DNA of 50,338 nucleotides from positions 1 to 50,338 of the forward strand of contig USES01000005.1 in NCBI GenBank assembly GCA_900553785.1, given 5' to 3'. The notes beneath the pieces were generated by a model that was not told the DNA's origin, made no database searches, and saw only the letters and a program-made list of their open reading frames with translations. Source of the stretch: an uncultured Clostridium sp. GTDB taxonomy: Bacteria; Bacillota; Clostridia; TANB77; CAG-465. Shown here piece after piece: positions 1-8,503 of the stretch (its first letter is position 1; each line of letters begins with the position of its first letter). Made by a program: the position numbers and the translations under genes.

Positions 1-338
<338 letters not shown>

Positions 339-420
339 AATTTTTATTAGAAGCTAGTAGATTAAAGATTATACATTATATATTTTTGAGTGTGTTAAAG
401 AAAAAGATACACTTAGACAT

Positions 421-528
421 ATTGGTGACGATGAAATAGAGGGTACACCTGTTCCCATACCGAACACAGAAGTTAAGCTCTATGATGCCGAAAATACTTT
501 GAAAAGGGGAAGATAGGGGGTCGCCAAT
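421..528 (+). rRNA. rrf: 5S ribosomal RNA
   Basis: The ends TTGGTGAC and GTCGCCAA pair to close the molecule. The conserved interior includes CCCATACCGAACACAGAAGT followed by TAAGCTC. It lies about 80 bases after the 23S 3' end, the usual bacterial 23S-5S order. The ends are good to one or two bases. Confidence 0.95.
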
Positions 529-537
529 TTTATATAT

Positions 538-613
538 TCCTTGTTAGCTCAGTCGGTAGAGCATGCGGCTGTTAACCGCAGGGTCGTTGGTTCGAGTCCA
601 ACACAAGGAGCCA
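538..613 (+). tRNA. tRNA-Asn (anticodon GTT)
   Basis: A full cloverleaf can be drawn. The acceptor arms TCCTTGT and ACAAGGA pair, the D arm is TAGCTCAGTCGGTAGAGCA, the anticodon loop is CTGTTAA (anticodon GTT), and the T arm contains GGTTCGAGTCC. CCA is encoded at 611-613. It follows 5S by ten bases and is probably transcribed with the rRNA operon. Confidence 0.97.
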
Positions 614-618
614 GATGG

Positions 619-650
619 AAGCTAGGGTTTTTCCCTGGCTTTTTTCTTTT
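619..650 (+). terminator. Rho-independent terminator of the rRNA operon
   Basis: The arms AGCTAGGG (620-627) and CCCTGGCT (633-640) pair with one G-T wobble around a T-rich loop and are followed by a T tract. It closes the rRNA-tRNA-Asn transcript just before mnmA. Confidence 0.85.
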
Positions 651-681
651 ACATATGATATAATAGTTAAAGGTGAGTTAT

Positions 682-1737
682 GTGGATAAAGTAGTCATAG
701 GAATGAGCGGTGGTGTGGATAGCTCGGTTGCAGCACTGATTTTAAAAAATAAAGGATATGAAGTTATAGGAGTAACATTAAACGTTTGGCAGGATGACAA
801 TTTAGAATGTGGCAAACAAGCTATGAATGATGCAAAAGCTATAGCAGATAAGTTAGAAATTGAATATCATGTAGTAGATTATAAGGAGAAATTTAAATCG
901 GAAGTTATATCTAAGTTTATTAAAGAATATACTGATGGAAAAACTCCTAATCCTTGTAACATTTGTAACAGATTTGTGAAGTTTAATGGTTTGTTGGAAT
1001 ATGCTAAGAGTATTGGCGCAAAATATATTGCTACAGGGCATTATGCCAATATTGAATATGATGATTCTACTGGAAGATATTACATTAAAAGAGCAGCTAC
1101 AGATAAAAAAGATCAAACATATGCTTTATATAATTTAACTCAAGAGCAGCTTTCTCATATATTGATGCCATTGGGTAAGTATGAAAAAGAAGATGTTAGA
1201 AAAATTGCTGAAGAAAATGGGCTAATAAATGCAAATAAAAAGGATAGTCAAGAAATTTGTTTTGTTCCTGACAAAGATTATGCAAAATATATTGAAAAAA
1301 GCACGGGATTTATATCTAAAGAAGGCAACTTTGTGGATGTCACAGGCAAGATCTATGGAAAACATAAAGGAATTATTCATTATACTGTTGGTCAAAGAAA
1401 AGGGTTAGGGTTGAGTCTAAAAGAGCCAATGTACGTTCTTTCTTTGAATAAAGATACTAATACTGTTTTGATTGGTACTGAAAAACAACTTGAAAAGTAT
1501 TCACTTACATGTTGTGAAGCTAATCTTATGTCTATTTCAGATTTGAAAGAACCAATGAGGGTAAGCGCAAAAATTAGATATAACGCTAAATTGGCATTGG
1601 CAACAATTATTCCTTTGTCAGATAATTGTATTAAGGTAGTTTTTGATTCTCCAGTAAAAGGAGTTGCTCCAGGACAAGCTTGTGTTTTCTATGATGGTGA
1701 TAAATTATTAGGTGGAGGAATAATCATGCAGGACTAG
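682..1737 (+). CDS. mnmA: tRNA-specific 2-thiouridylase MnmA
   Basis: MnmA activates U34 of tRNA-Lys, -Glu and -Gln with ATP and inserts sulfur to make 2-thiouridine in the cytoplasm. The N-terminal PP-loop GMSGGVDSS is at residues 7-15. The catalytic cysteines are in NPCNIC (about residue 92) and EICFVPDKDY (about residue 193). The C-terminal region has the family motif HYTVGQRKGLG. I chose GTG at 682 because it gives the usual short start before the PP-loop and AAGGTGAG lies just upstream, although the spacing is short. An in-frame GTG at 673 is the alternative. The length of 351 residues is normal. A terminator overlaps the stop codon, so the gene appears to be monocistronic. Confidence 0.96.
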   Translation: MDKVVIGMSGGVDSSVAALILKNKGYEVIGVTLNVWQDDNLECGKQAMNDAKAIADKLEIEYHVVDYKEKFKSEVISKFIKEYTDGKTPNPCNICNRFVKFNGLLEYAKSIGAKYIATGHYANIEYDDSTGRYYIKRAATDKKDQTYALYNLTQEQLSHILMPLGKYEKEDVRKIAEENGLINANKKDSQEICFVPDKDYAKYIEKSTGFISKEGNFVDVTGKIYGKHKGIIHYTVGQRKGLGLSLKEPMYVLSLNKDTNTVLIGTEKQLEKYSLTCCEANLMSISDLKEPMRVSAKIRYNAKLALATIIPLSDNCIKVVFDSPVKGVAPGQACVFYDGDKLLGGGIIMQD

Positions 1738-1759
1738 CATTAGCTAGTCTTTTTCTTTT
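1732..1759 (+). terminator. Rho-independent terminator of mnmA
   Basis: The perfect arms GACTAGC (1732-1738) and GCTAGTC (1743-1749) surround the loop ATTA and are followed by TTTTTCTTTT. The left arm overlaps the mnmA stop codon. Confidence 0.9.
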
Positions 1760-1764
1760 GCAAA

Positions 1765-1771
1765 TGTCGAA
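1765..1771 (+). promoter_or_regulatory. Candidate Spo0A-binding site (0A box)
   Basis: The sequence is TGTCGAA, an exact match to the core of the 0A box known from Bacillus and Clostridium. It sits 39 bases upstream of the -35 hexamer of the spo0E-like gene. Spo0A itself is encoded in this window. A 7-base match can occur by chance; the placement upstream of a spo0E-like gene is what makes it notable. Confidence 0.5.
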
Positions 1772-1810
1772 ATATAGCGAAACTTGCGGTCGATTGTTGA
1801 CAAAAAAACA

Positions 1811-1839
1811 TTGACATAAATTACAAAAAATGGTATAAG
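1811..1839 (+). promoter_or_regulatory. Sigma-A promoter of the spo0E-like gene
   Basis: TTGACA (1811-1816) and TATAAG (1834-1839) are separated by 17 bases. The start codon of the next gene is at 1863, with a GGGAAGTGAT ribosome site in between. Confidence 0.8.
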
Positions 1840-1862
1840 TAATTTACAGGGAAGTGATAAAT

Positions 1863-2024
1863 ATGTTGAGTGATATTGATATATTAAAAGAGAAACTTGA
1901 CAAACTAATACAAAAAGAAGCCCCTTATATAGATATTTATCATCTGAGCTGTGAAATAGACGAATTATTAGTAGATTATTATAAAAGGCAAGATTATATT
2001 AAAGAGCTAATCTTGAGAAAATAA
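1863..2024 (+). CDS. Spo0E-like sporulation regulatory aspartyl phosphatase
   Basis: This is a 53-residue protein. Its signature SCEIDELLVDYY (residues 29-40) matches the Spo0E family pattern S-x-E-L-D-x-L-I-x-x-Y. Members are two-helix proteins that remove phosphate from Spo0A-P and so restrain entry into sporulation. The ribosome site GGGAAGTGAT precedes the ATG. The gene has its own promoter and a candidate Spo0A box upstream, which would allow feedback. Its last 18 bases overlap the 3' end of the convergent minus-strand gene. Confidence 0.82.
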   Translation: MLSDIDILKEKLDKLIQKEAPYIDIYHLSCEIDELLVDYYKRQDYIKELILRK

Positions 2025-2384
2025 TAATAATCCTAAAACTATTACTAATGTGTAGTCTATCTTTTCTCCGCTTTTAAACATTGTGAAAAGCGTAATTAGG
2101 ATTATTAAGTCATCAATATTTATACTAAATCCTAAAATGCTTAACCTATCTTTGTCTACAGAAATAACGTCATTAAAATTAAAATTGTTTTGTTCACTTT
2201 GAATTGGATTGTTTCTGGTTTCACAAGTATTTTGTTCCTGAGCTTCATTGCTTTTTTCTACGCCTTCTGCGTTAATAGTTTCAACTCGTTCAAAATAAAT
2301 TGGAGGATATCCATAAGAGTACATTCGTTGAGAAGGAGAATATACTCTATATGGATAAAAAAATGGGTTAGCAAATTCATTCAT
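2007..2384 (-). CDS. Hypothetical small protein with hydrophobic C-terminus
   Basis: I do not recognise this 125-residue protein. The N-terminal part is rich in Tyr, Pro, Phe and Ser (YPYRVYSPSQRMYSYGYPP). The middle is Asn/Gln/Glu-rich. The C-terminal 35 residues hold two short hydrophobic stretches, one including DDLIILITLFTMF and one VIVLGLLLFSQD, so membrane association is likely. AAGGGAAGTGAT just upstream serves as the ribosome site and overlaps the end of the preceding gene. It is last in a three-gene minus-strand cluster and overlaps the spo0E-like gene tail to tail. A role in the spore envelope is only a guess. Confidence 0.7.
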   Translation of the reverse strand: MNEFANPFFYPYRVYSPSQRMYSYGYPPIYFERVETINAEGVEKSNEAQEQNTCETRNNPIQSEQNNFNFNDVISVDKDRLSILGFSINIDDLIILITLFTMFKSGEKIDYTLVIVLGLLLFSQD

Positions 2385-2386
2385 AA

Positions 2387-2836
2387 CTAATCACTTCCCT
2401 TATTAGTAAATATATCTAATGCATTTATTACGCTAAGCAATGTAATATATGTATCTATATTTTTTTGTCTTGTTTCTCTTAAAAAAGGTTTAAGCGAAGT
2501 TAACAAATTCTTTCTGGGATCATTTTGGTTAGCAGCACTAAAAATTTTCTGAAATTTCATAATAGTATTCAAGTCTATATTTAAGTTGGGAATGCTAGAC
2601 GTGATATTATTATTTACTTCATCTTCATGCGTTTTTTTGTTCATTCCAACATTGTTTAATAAATCCATTATATTATTTAAGTTAAATTCGCTTGAATCGT
2701 TAGTAGAAGTGATCGGTTCAGGAGTTGTCGTATTTGTCGATGTTTGATTTGATAATTTTGATTGTAAATTTTGAATTATATCAAACAGAGGATTTGCATC
2801 GGCATTAGACTGTTCACTAATATTTTCGTTATTCAT
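2387..2836 (-). CDS. Hypothetical protein, Asn/Thr-rich with helical C-terminus
   Basis: I do not recognise this protein. The first 80 residues or so are low-complexity and rich in Asn, Thr and Ser. The conserved-looking part is the C-terminus, NDPRKNLLTSLKPFLRETRQ, followed by a helical tail. I chose ATG 2836 because it overlaps the stop of the upstream gene (ATGAATAA), suggesting coupled translation; ATG 2860 in the same frame is possible. Neither start has a strong ribosome site. It is the middle gene of the minus-strand cluster. Confidence 0.68.
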   Translation of the reverse strand: MNNENISEQSNADANPLFDIIQNLQSKLSNQTSTNTTTPEPITSTNDSSEFNLNNIMDLLNNVGMNKKTHEDEVNNNITSSIPNLNIDLNTIMKFQKIFSAANQNDPRKNLLTSLKPFLRETRQKNIDTYITLLSVINALDIFTNKGSD

Positions 2837-3005
2837 TGGACTTGGGAGTGCTGGGGGCATTTCCAGTGTTTACTCCAAGCATTCTAGTGAGGTTTTCCAA
2901 ATCCTCTTTTGACATATTTTTTACCATATTTGAAACTTGCTCGAGTTGTTTTTTATCTACACCACTCAATAATTCTAATAATTTTGAATTCAACATATTA
3001 TTCAC
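2829..3005 (-). CDS. Small hypothetical protein (58 aa)
   Basis: This short gene starts at GTG 3005, with AAGGAG eight bases upstream. The product is predicted helical, with core motifs LLELLSGVDKKQLEQVS and NMSKEDLENLTRMLGV and a Pro/Ser tail. ATG 2996 is an alternative start. Its stop overlaps the start of the next gene, so it heads the three-gene minus-strand cluster. Function is unknown. Confidence 0.65.
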   Translation of the reverse strand: MNNMLNSKLLELLSGVDKKQLEQVSNMVKNMSKEDLENLTRMLGVNTGNAPSTPKSNE

Positions 3006-3080
3006 ACACTCATCTCCTTATATATAACTATTATATGCACGAACAATTAAATGTTTCTAAAAACATAGAAAGGAAATAAA

Positions 3081-3575
3081 ATGAAAAACATAGAAGATTT
3101 ATATACTGATATTAAAATAAAGCCTAATGGTGAAATTGAATACAAAAAAACAAAATCTATTATTTACAATATAGGGCCACTTAATATTATAGAAAGAAAT
3201 TCAAATGTAAAGAGTAGAATATATGATACATATTATTCTTTTTTAAAAGGTATGACTAATGAGTTTAAAATTATTATATTAAAGGAAAAGTTAGAAATTG
3301 AACAACACATAGACAAATTAAAGCAAAGAGCGCTTAAGGTAGAGTCAGTAGAATTAAAAAAAGCAATATTAAATTACGTATCGAATCTAGAAAATGCCAT
3401 TAAAAAAAATTCAACTATATTGGCTAAGTATTACATTATTGTGCCATTTGATGAAGCTTTAGAAACTAAATTCAAAGTATTAGAAGAAATTGGAATGAGT
3501 ATTAGAAAAGTTGATGAAGTTAATGAAATTGAAAATGTATTTAAGGAAGGAATGATTGTGAATTTTGCATGTTAA
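3081..3575 (+). CDS. VirB4/TraC-like N-terminal domain protein
   Basis: This 164-residue protein resembles the N-terminal domain of VirB4/TraC conjugation ATPases: a strand-rich start (GPLNIIERN at about residues 32-40), then the coiled region KEKLEIEQHIDKLKQRA, then a strand YYIIVPFDE. In most systems this domain is fused to the ATPase. Here it is a separate gene that overlaps the ATPase gene by seven bases (ATGTTAA), so the two are probably translated together. It opens the VirB4/Tad-like operon. The family call rests on pattern and on the neighbour, so it is moderate. Confidence 0.6.
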   Translation: MKNIEDLYTDIKIKPNGEIEYKKTKSIIYNIGPLNIIERNSNVKSRIYDTYYSFLKGMTNEFKIIILKEKLEIEQHIDKLKQRALKVESVELKKAILNYVSNLENAIKKNSTILAKYYIIVPFDEALETKFKVLEEIGMSIRKVDEVNEIENVFKEGMIVNFAC

Positions 3576-5257
3576 GTGAAAAATTGCCATATAAACTAGA
3601 AGAAAAATACAATTATTTAGTAGTCAATAATTCATTTGTTTCATATTGGTACATTAAAACATATTTGAATGGCATTCAAATGTTAAGTACATTAAATACT
3701 ATAATAAATGATCCAAATACAATTTTATGTTTTAATGTACGAAGACTTAATTCGGGAGAATTTTTAAAAAAGTTAAATAATAAGTTGGCAGTTTTTAAAT
3801 CCGAAAGGTCGAAAAATGGTAACGAACAATTAGACATAGACATACTAGAAAAATTCGTAAGTGATGCTAGAAATATTAGATATATAATTCAAGTTGAGAA
3901 TGAAGATATTTTTGAGGTTAGCACGATAATAAGGATGAGTTCAAATTCTGAAAAGAGGCTTGAAAGTGAAGAAAATCTTTTTAGAAATAAGCTTTACTCT
4001 GAGGGTGTTAGTATATATCCAATGAATTTTAATGAATATGAGTCATATAAACAGTTTTATCCGGCACTAATTAAAGTTAATGTAATCCATGATAAGACTT
4101 GTAAGATTTTTACTACGAGTTCATTTGCATCATTATTTCCGTTTTATTCACAGAATGTTATAGAGTCAGGGGGATTGTATATTGGAAATTTTCGAACAAG
4201 AACCTGTATATTAGATTTTAGAAAAAATGAGGTAGAAAATAGAAATATATTGATATTGGGAAGTAGCGGAACTGGGAAATCTTTTTTAGTAAAGAACATG
4301 ATATTGCAGTATTTATATAATGGGATAAAGCAAATTGTTATTGATCCAGAAGGTGAGTATATTCAAATTGCTAAGATGTTTGGCCAAAGGGTTATAACAA
4401 AAGAAACATTTAACATAATGGAAATTGAAGAACAGTTTGCAAAGAATTATCCACACGAATATATGTATAAAAAAATCAATATTATTTCAAATATAATTGA
4501 ACTTGATAAGATATTAGATAGCAATGAGAAAGTAATTAAAGTAAAAGATAAAATACAAGAAGTATATAATGAATTTAAAATAACAGAAAATATTGACAGT
4601 TTATATAGACAAGAAAATGATGAAAACGTATATGTTCGTAAAAAATATATTGATAAGTCTAAATTTCCAACTATAAGTGGATTGAAAAGTAAGATTAAGG
4701 ATATTAGGCTGTCCCGATTAGAAAAACAAAATTTACTAAAACAAATAGAAAAATATGAATGTACAATAGATTGTGACTATAATGAGGATTTAATAGTTTA
4801 TAATTTAAATCAAAATAATCATAGGTATTTAATGTCAATAATGTATAAACTTCAAGAGTATCTATCACCTGATTATATTATATATATGGACGAGATGTGG
4901 AAACTTATGTGTAATAATAGCATATCATTAGAAATAGTTAATTTATTTAAAACTATTAGAAAAAGAGGAACAAGTATAGTTGCAATAACACAGGATATAT
5001 CTGATATAGTCACATATGATAACGGAAATTTTGGGAAAAGTATATTTAATAATGCATACACAAAGATTTTCTTTAGAACAGAGTATTTAGATTTGGAAAA
5101 TTTGCAAAGAATTGTATCTAATACAGAGAATTTTTATGAGAAAGTAATGAGCCTAAAAAGAGGAAGTGCTCTATTAGAACAAAGGGGCATGTTACTCGAA
5201 TTAGACATTGCCGCATTTCCACAGGATAAGGAAATAATTGAAGGAGGAAAAATATGA
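3569..5257 (+). CDS. VirB4/TraC-like secretion ATPase
   Basis: VirB4 ATPases power type IV secretion and conjugation at the inner face of the membrane. Walker A is LGSSGTGKSF at about residues 230-239, followed by IDPEGEY, typical of this family. Walker B is IIYMDEMWKL near residue 440, then TIRKRGTSIVAITQD, the usual motif after Walker B. At 562 residues it lacks the N-terminal domain, which is encoded by the overlapping upstream gene. Its stop overlaps the start of the next gene (ATATGA). The surrounding genes are Tad-like rather than conjugative: no relaxase, coupling protein or integrase is seen. Confidence 0.85.
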   Translation: MLSEKLPYKLEEKYNYLVVNNSFVSYWYIKTYLNGIQMLSTLNTIINDPNTILCFNVRRLNSGEFLKKLNNKLAVFKSERSKNGNEQLDIDILEKFVSDARNIRYIIQVENEDIFEVSTIIRMSSNSEKRLESEENLFRNKLYSEGVSIYPMNFNEYESYKQFYPALIKVNVIHDKTCKIFTTSSFASLFPFYSQNVIESGGLYIGNFRTRTCILDFRKNEVENRNILILGSSGTGKSFLVKNMILQYLYNGIKQIVIDPEGEYIQIAKMFGQRVITKETFNIMEIEEQFAKNYPHEYMYKKINIISNIIELDKILDSNEKVIKVKDKIQEVYNEFKITENIDSLYRQENDENVYVRKKYIDKSKFPTISGLKSKIKDIRLSRLEKQNLLKQIEKYECTIDCDYNEDLIVYNLNQNNHRYLMSIMYKLQEYLSPDYIIYMDEMWKLMCNNSISLEIVNLFKTIRKRGTSIVAITQDISDIVTYDNGNFGKSIFNNAYTKIFFRTEYLDLENLQRIVSNTENFYEKVMSLKRGSALLEQRGMLLELDIAAFPQDKEIIEGGKI

Positions 5258-6477
5258 AAAAATTACTAATTGCTTTTGAAGGAGAAAACTTAGTTGAAAA
5301 ATTAAAAAAGACAGGAAAATATATTGTATATGATAAAGCTATTTCATTTCAGGAGGGGGTACTTAGGTATTTATCCCAAAATGTGGTAGACGTCATAATT
5401 ACAAAAGATGATATAGCAGGTGATATGACTAAAGAAATATATATAAAACAGCTCAGAATGATAGCGCCAGAATCTAAGATAATAGTTTTTACTAATTCTT
5501 TAAATGAAGAATACAAAGGTTTTTTATTTGCAAACGATATATTCGATATAATTGAATCGGATAGTATTAGTTTTTTGGAAACATTGAGCATTATTGATAA
5601 CAAAGAAGGACAAGTTATATATAAAAATAGAGAGAATAAATCTAACAAATCAGTTAATGTTATATCAAAGAAACTTGTTGCTGTGTTTGGAACAAGTGGT
5701 GCGGGAAAATCATATTTTTCTAGTGCTTTGTCTCAAATAATAAGTAAAAAAATAAAATTAAATACATTACTTTTAGATATGGATGTCTTAAATTCAGCAA
5801 TTGATATATATAACAATATAAACTCTTATGATAATTCTTTACTAAATGTTATGGAAGATATAGATAACAATTGTTTTGATTCAAATTCGTTGTATGAAAG
5901 TCTTACTAAGACAAAAAAGAACTTGAAATTAAGCTATTTAATCAATAACTGTGGAATCTATGAGGCTCAAGGTAAAATGAATACAGAATACTACTTGAAG
6001 CTATATAAAGAGTCTATTGAAAAATTCGATATAACGGTAGTGGATTTGCCATCAACTCCATATTTAGATATTGTTCCTTATACGTTAACTAGAGCAAATG
6101 ACATATTTTTTATTATCAACCCAAACTTTGTGAGCATACGTCAGGCTCTTAGATATTTAGAATTAATGGTAGATGTATGGGGAGTACCAAAAAATGTGAT
6201 CCATGTTGTCGTAAACAAAAAGAAAAGATCATCATTAGATAAAGCTCAAATAGAAATGTTGCTTAGAGGTTATAACGTATCTGTAGAAATATCAGACGAT
6301 GATTTAGTTGAAGAAATTATAAATGGTGTCAAAGAAATAGATATATCAAGTATAAATGGAATTGAAAGTATATATAAGCTATTTGGAGCCGACTATATGA
6401 GGGAGAATGCAGATGAAATGACTAATTCTCAGACCAAACTTGGTAAACTAGGTGAATTATTTGGAGCTAAAAGATGA
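5254..6477 (+). CDS. CpaE/TadZ-like MinD-family ATPase
   Basis: CpaE/TadZ proteins place Tad pilus machinery in the cell. Residues 1-120 look like a degenerate receiver domain (DVIITKDDIAGD, KIIVFTNS). A P-loop follows, FGTSGAGKSYFS at about residues 148-159, then LLLDMD and TVVDLPSTP as expected for the ParA/MinD fold. The deviant lysine of the KGGxGKT form is not evident. The gene overlaps both neighbours by four bases, so expression is coupled. In Tad systems this gene precedes the CpaF/TadA ATPase, as it does here. Confidence 0.8.
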   Translation: MKKLLIAFEGENLVEKLKKTGKYIVYDKAISFQEGVLRYLSQNVVDVIITKDDIAGDMTKEIYIKQLRMIAPESKIIVFTNSLNEEYKGFLFANDIFDIIESDSISFLETLSIIDNKEGQVIYKNRENKSNKSVNVISKKLVAVFGTSGAGKSYFSSALSQIISKKIKLNTLLLDMDVLNSAIDIYNNINSYDNSLLNVMEDIDNNCFDSNSLYESLTKTKKNLKLSYLINNCGIYEAQGKMNTEYYLKLYKESIEKFDITVVDLPSTPYLDIVPYTLTRANDIFFIINPNFVSIRQALRYLELMVDVWGVPKNVIHVVVNKKKRSSLDKAQIEMLLRGYNVSVEISDDDLVEEIINGVKEIDISSINGIESIYKLFGADYMRENADEMTNSQTKLGKLGELFGAKR

Positions 6478-7650
6478 TAATAAATCCTTACAATTTTAAT
6501 GTGTTTCAAAATAATGCTGAAAACATGTCAACTGATAAAGAAGATGATATTATTAAAGAAATAAGTGAATATGTTTTAAATAATTTTCAAACATATGTAG
6601 AAAACAATAAAAAAGATGCCATTAAAATAGAAATAAAAAAAGTAGTTGAGTGTAAATATAAAATATTGGATATTCAAAAGCAGGACAATGTAATTCAAGG
6701 CATTATCGATAAAATATTTGGGTATGGTATACTTCAGAAGTATATAGATAACTTCGATATTTCAGATATAAGAGTGGTATCGTATGATAATATATATGTT
6801 AAAAGTAAAGGAACATGGAAAAAAGTATCCGATTCTTTTAGAAGTAATGAGGAGTTTAAAGAGTATATAAAGTTTTGCGCTATGAAGAATAACTCAGTTA
6901 TAAATAATGAAAAACCAATATGCGTATTTAGCGATAGACTAAATGCGTTAAGGTTAGAGGCAGGAATTTCTCCGGCTAATGTTGATAATCCAAGTTTAGT
7001 AATAAGAATACATAGAAAAGAATTAAACATGACATTAGAGGAACTATTTGTTAAATATGAAATGATGGATGCAAATATGTACAAATATATTACAGATGAA
7101 ATTAAAAATCACAAAAGTTTTATTATATGTGGAAAAGGTGGTAGCGGCAAGACTACATTACTTAAAGCGATTTTGCTTGCCTTGCCTAAAGAAATCGCGA
7201 TAACTACTTCAGAAGAAACGGCTGAGTTATTTGTTACAGGAAGGAACGTAATATCTCGAGAGTGTATATTGGAAAGAAGACATGAACGTCAAATTGATTT
7301 GGAAAAGCTAACAAGGCATAGTTTGGTTATGTCTAATGATGTTTTAGTATTGGGAGAGTTAAAACGGTGCAGAGGCAAATGTGTTTTTTGATGCATTATC
7401 TACAGGGCATATGGGTCTTGCAACTGTACACGCCAATTCAGCAGATGCAGTTGTGGATAGGTTGATCACACTTATAAAAAAAGACGAAAAGGCTCAATAC
7501 TATACAGAAGACTTCTTAAAGAAAAATATTTCCCAGAGCGTTGATAATATAATATTCATGCAAGATTTCAAAATTAAAGGTGTTTTGAAACTATTAAGTA
7601 GAGGAGAATCTAAAACTGAATTTACAATGGAAGATAGGTGTAATCTATGA
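6474..7650 (+). CDS. CpaF/TadA-like type II/IV secretion ATPase, +1 frameshift at a CGG codon
   Basis: This is the motor ATPase of Tad/type II-like machines. The first frame (6474-7391) carries Walker A ICGKGGSGKTTLL near residue 220 and then reaches DVLVLGELK. There it meets CGG at 7365-7367, and the zero frame stops eight codons later. Skipping the C gives GELKGAEANVFFDALSTGH, the conserved Walker B/GE-x-RG-x-EA region, and then LATVHANSADA, ending at 7650. Both halves therefore make one intact enzyme of about 391 residues only with a +1 shift. The gene overlaps its neighbours by four bases at both ends. A sequencing insertion is the alternative, but three other genes here show the same break at CGG. 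Confidence 0.87.
7365..7367 (+). other. Candidate +1 frameshift codon CGG in the CpaF/TadA-like gene
   Basis: The context is GAG TTA AAA CGG TGC. Skipping the C yields AAA GGT GCA GAG, that is K-G-A-E, matching the conserved RG-x-EA motif. Zero-frame reading stops at TGA 7389-7391. The preceding tRNA-Lys could not pair well with AAC after a +1 slip, so classic P-site slippage is unlikely. Confidence 0.7.
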
Positions 7651-8501
7651 CAATATTTACATTTTCTTGTGTGGAAGCAACCCTGTTTATAACATTGTTT
7701 TTAGTAACTTTGCTTTTGCAAAAAAACATTTCTCTTAGGAAAAATGATGTGTTTGCAAGTAATTTTGTGTATATAATTAAAAGGTTAAAAAGAAGTAGAG
7801 TATTTAAAGGCAAAGGTAAATTTATTGTTGGGGTAACAGCATTGGTGTATATTATAGCGTTTATTTTTATTTATTCTTTAATTAAGGTTTTTTTCGCTAG
7901 TTTAATTTTATCCGTACCTATATTGTTGGTTCCTATAATTATTCTAAAAATATCCGAAATAAAAGAAAAAAATACCATTATAAAAAATTTACCAATTTAT
8001 GCAATAAATTTAAAGAATAATATCAAGAGTGATAATGATGTGGTTTTAGCTATAAGGAGGACGAAAACCAGTGAAATACTAAAAAAATATATTGATGTGT
8101 TTGTAAAAGATGTGGATAATGGAGTAAGTGTGTATGAGTCGTTTAACAGGTTAGATAAAGCTGTCGCCATCAAAGAATTTAGTGATTTAATACAAACGTT
8201 TCAAATATGTTACAAAACTGGAGGAGATTTTTCGAGAGTATTAGACATATATTCAAAACAAATAACTGAAAAGATATTATTAAGAGAAAGGGAGCATGAA
8301 AAATCATTATCAACAATAATTACGTTGGTGGTAATGATATTGTTGGATATTATAATGTTGTTTGTATATATTCCGAAGAATAAAATGGTTTTAGAAATAT
8401 TTAGTAACAACATTTTAGGCAGATCATTAATAGACATAAATTCAGTAACTGTTTTATTATGTGTGTACTTTTTATTTAAGATTTATAAAATGGAGGAGTA
8501 A
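7647..8501 (+). CDS. TadB/GspF-like membrane protein
   Basis: TadB/GspF proteins are the inner-membrane platform of Tad and type II secretion machines. There is a membrane segment at the N-terminus (LFITLFLVTLLL), another pair around residues 55-90, and two near the C-terminus (ITLVVMILLDIIMLFVYIP and SVTVLLCVYFLF). The cytoplasmic domain carries the family-like pattern FQICYKTGGDFSRVLDIYS around residues 180-200. The length of 284 residues is normal for one T2SSF domain. The start overlaps the ATPase stop (ATGA), giving the usual ATPase-platform gene order. Confidence 0.75.
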   Translation: MTIFTFSCVEATLFITLFLVTLLLQKNISLRKNDVFASNFVYIIKRLKRSRVFKGKGKFIVGVTALVYIIAFIFIYSLIKVFFASLILSVPILLVPIIILKISEIKEKNTIIKNLPIYAINLKNNIKSDNDVVLAIRRTKTSEILKKYIDVFVKDVDNGVSVYESFNRLDKAVAIKEFSDLIQTFQICYKTGGDFSRVLDIYSKQITEKILLREREHEKSLSTIITLVVMILLDIIMLFVYIPKNKMVLEIFSNNILGRSLIDINSVTVLLCVYFLFKIYKMEE

Positions 8502-8503
8502 AA

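Noticed and set aside
853..1116. Antisense reading frame inside mnmA
   Set aside because: It lies wholly within a well-supported gene, lacks a ribosome site and has no recognisable family.
3569..3575. Frameshift in the VirB4 gene
   Set aside because: The two reading frames overlap by a start-stop ATGTTAA and split at a natural domain border, with no CGG codon.
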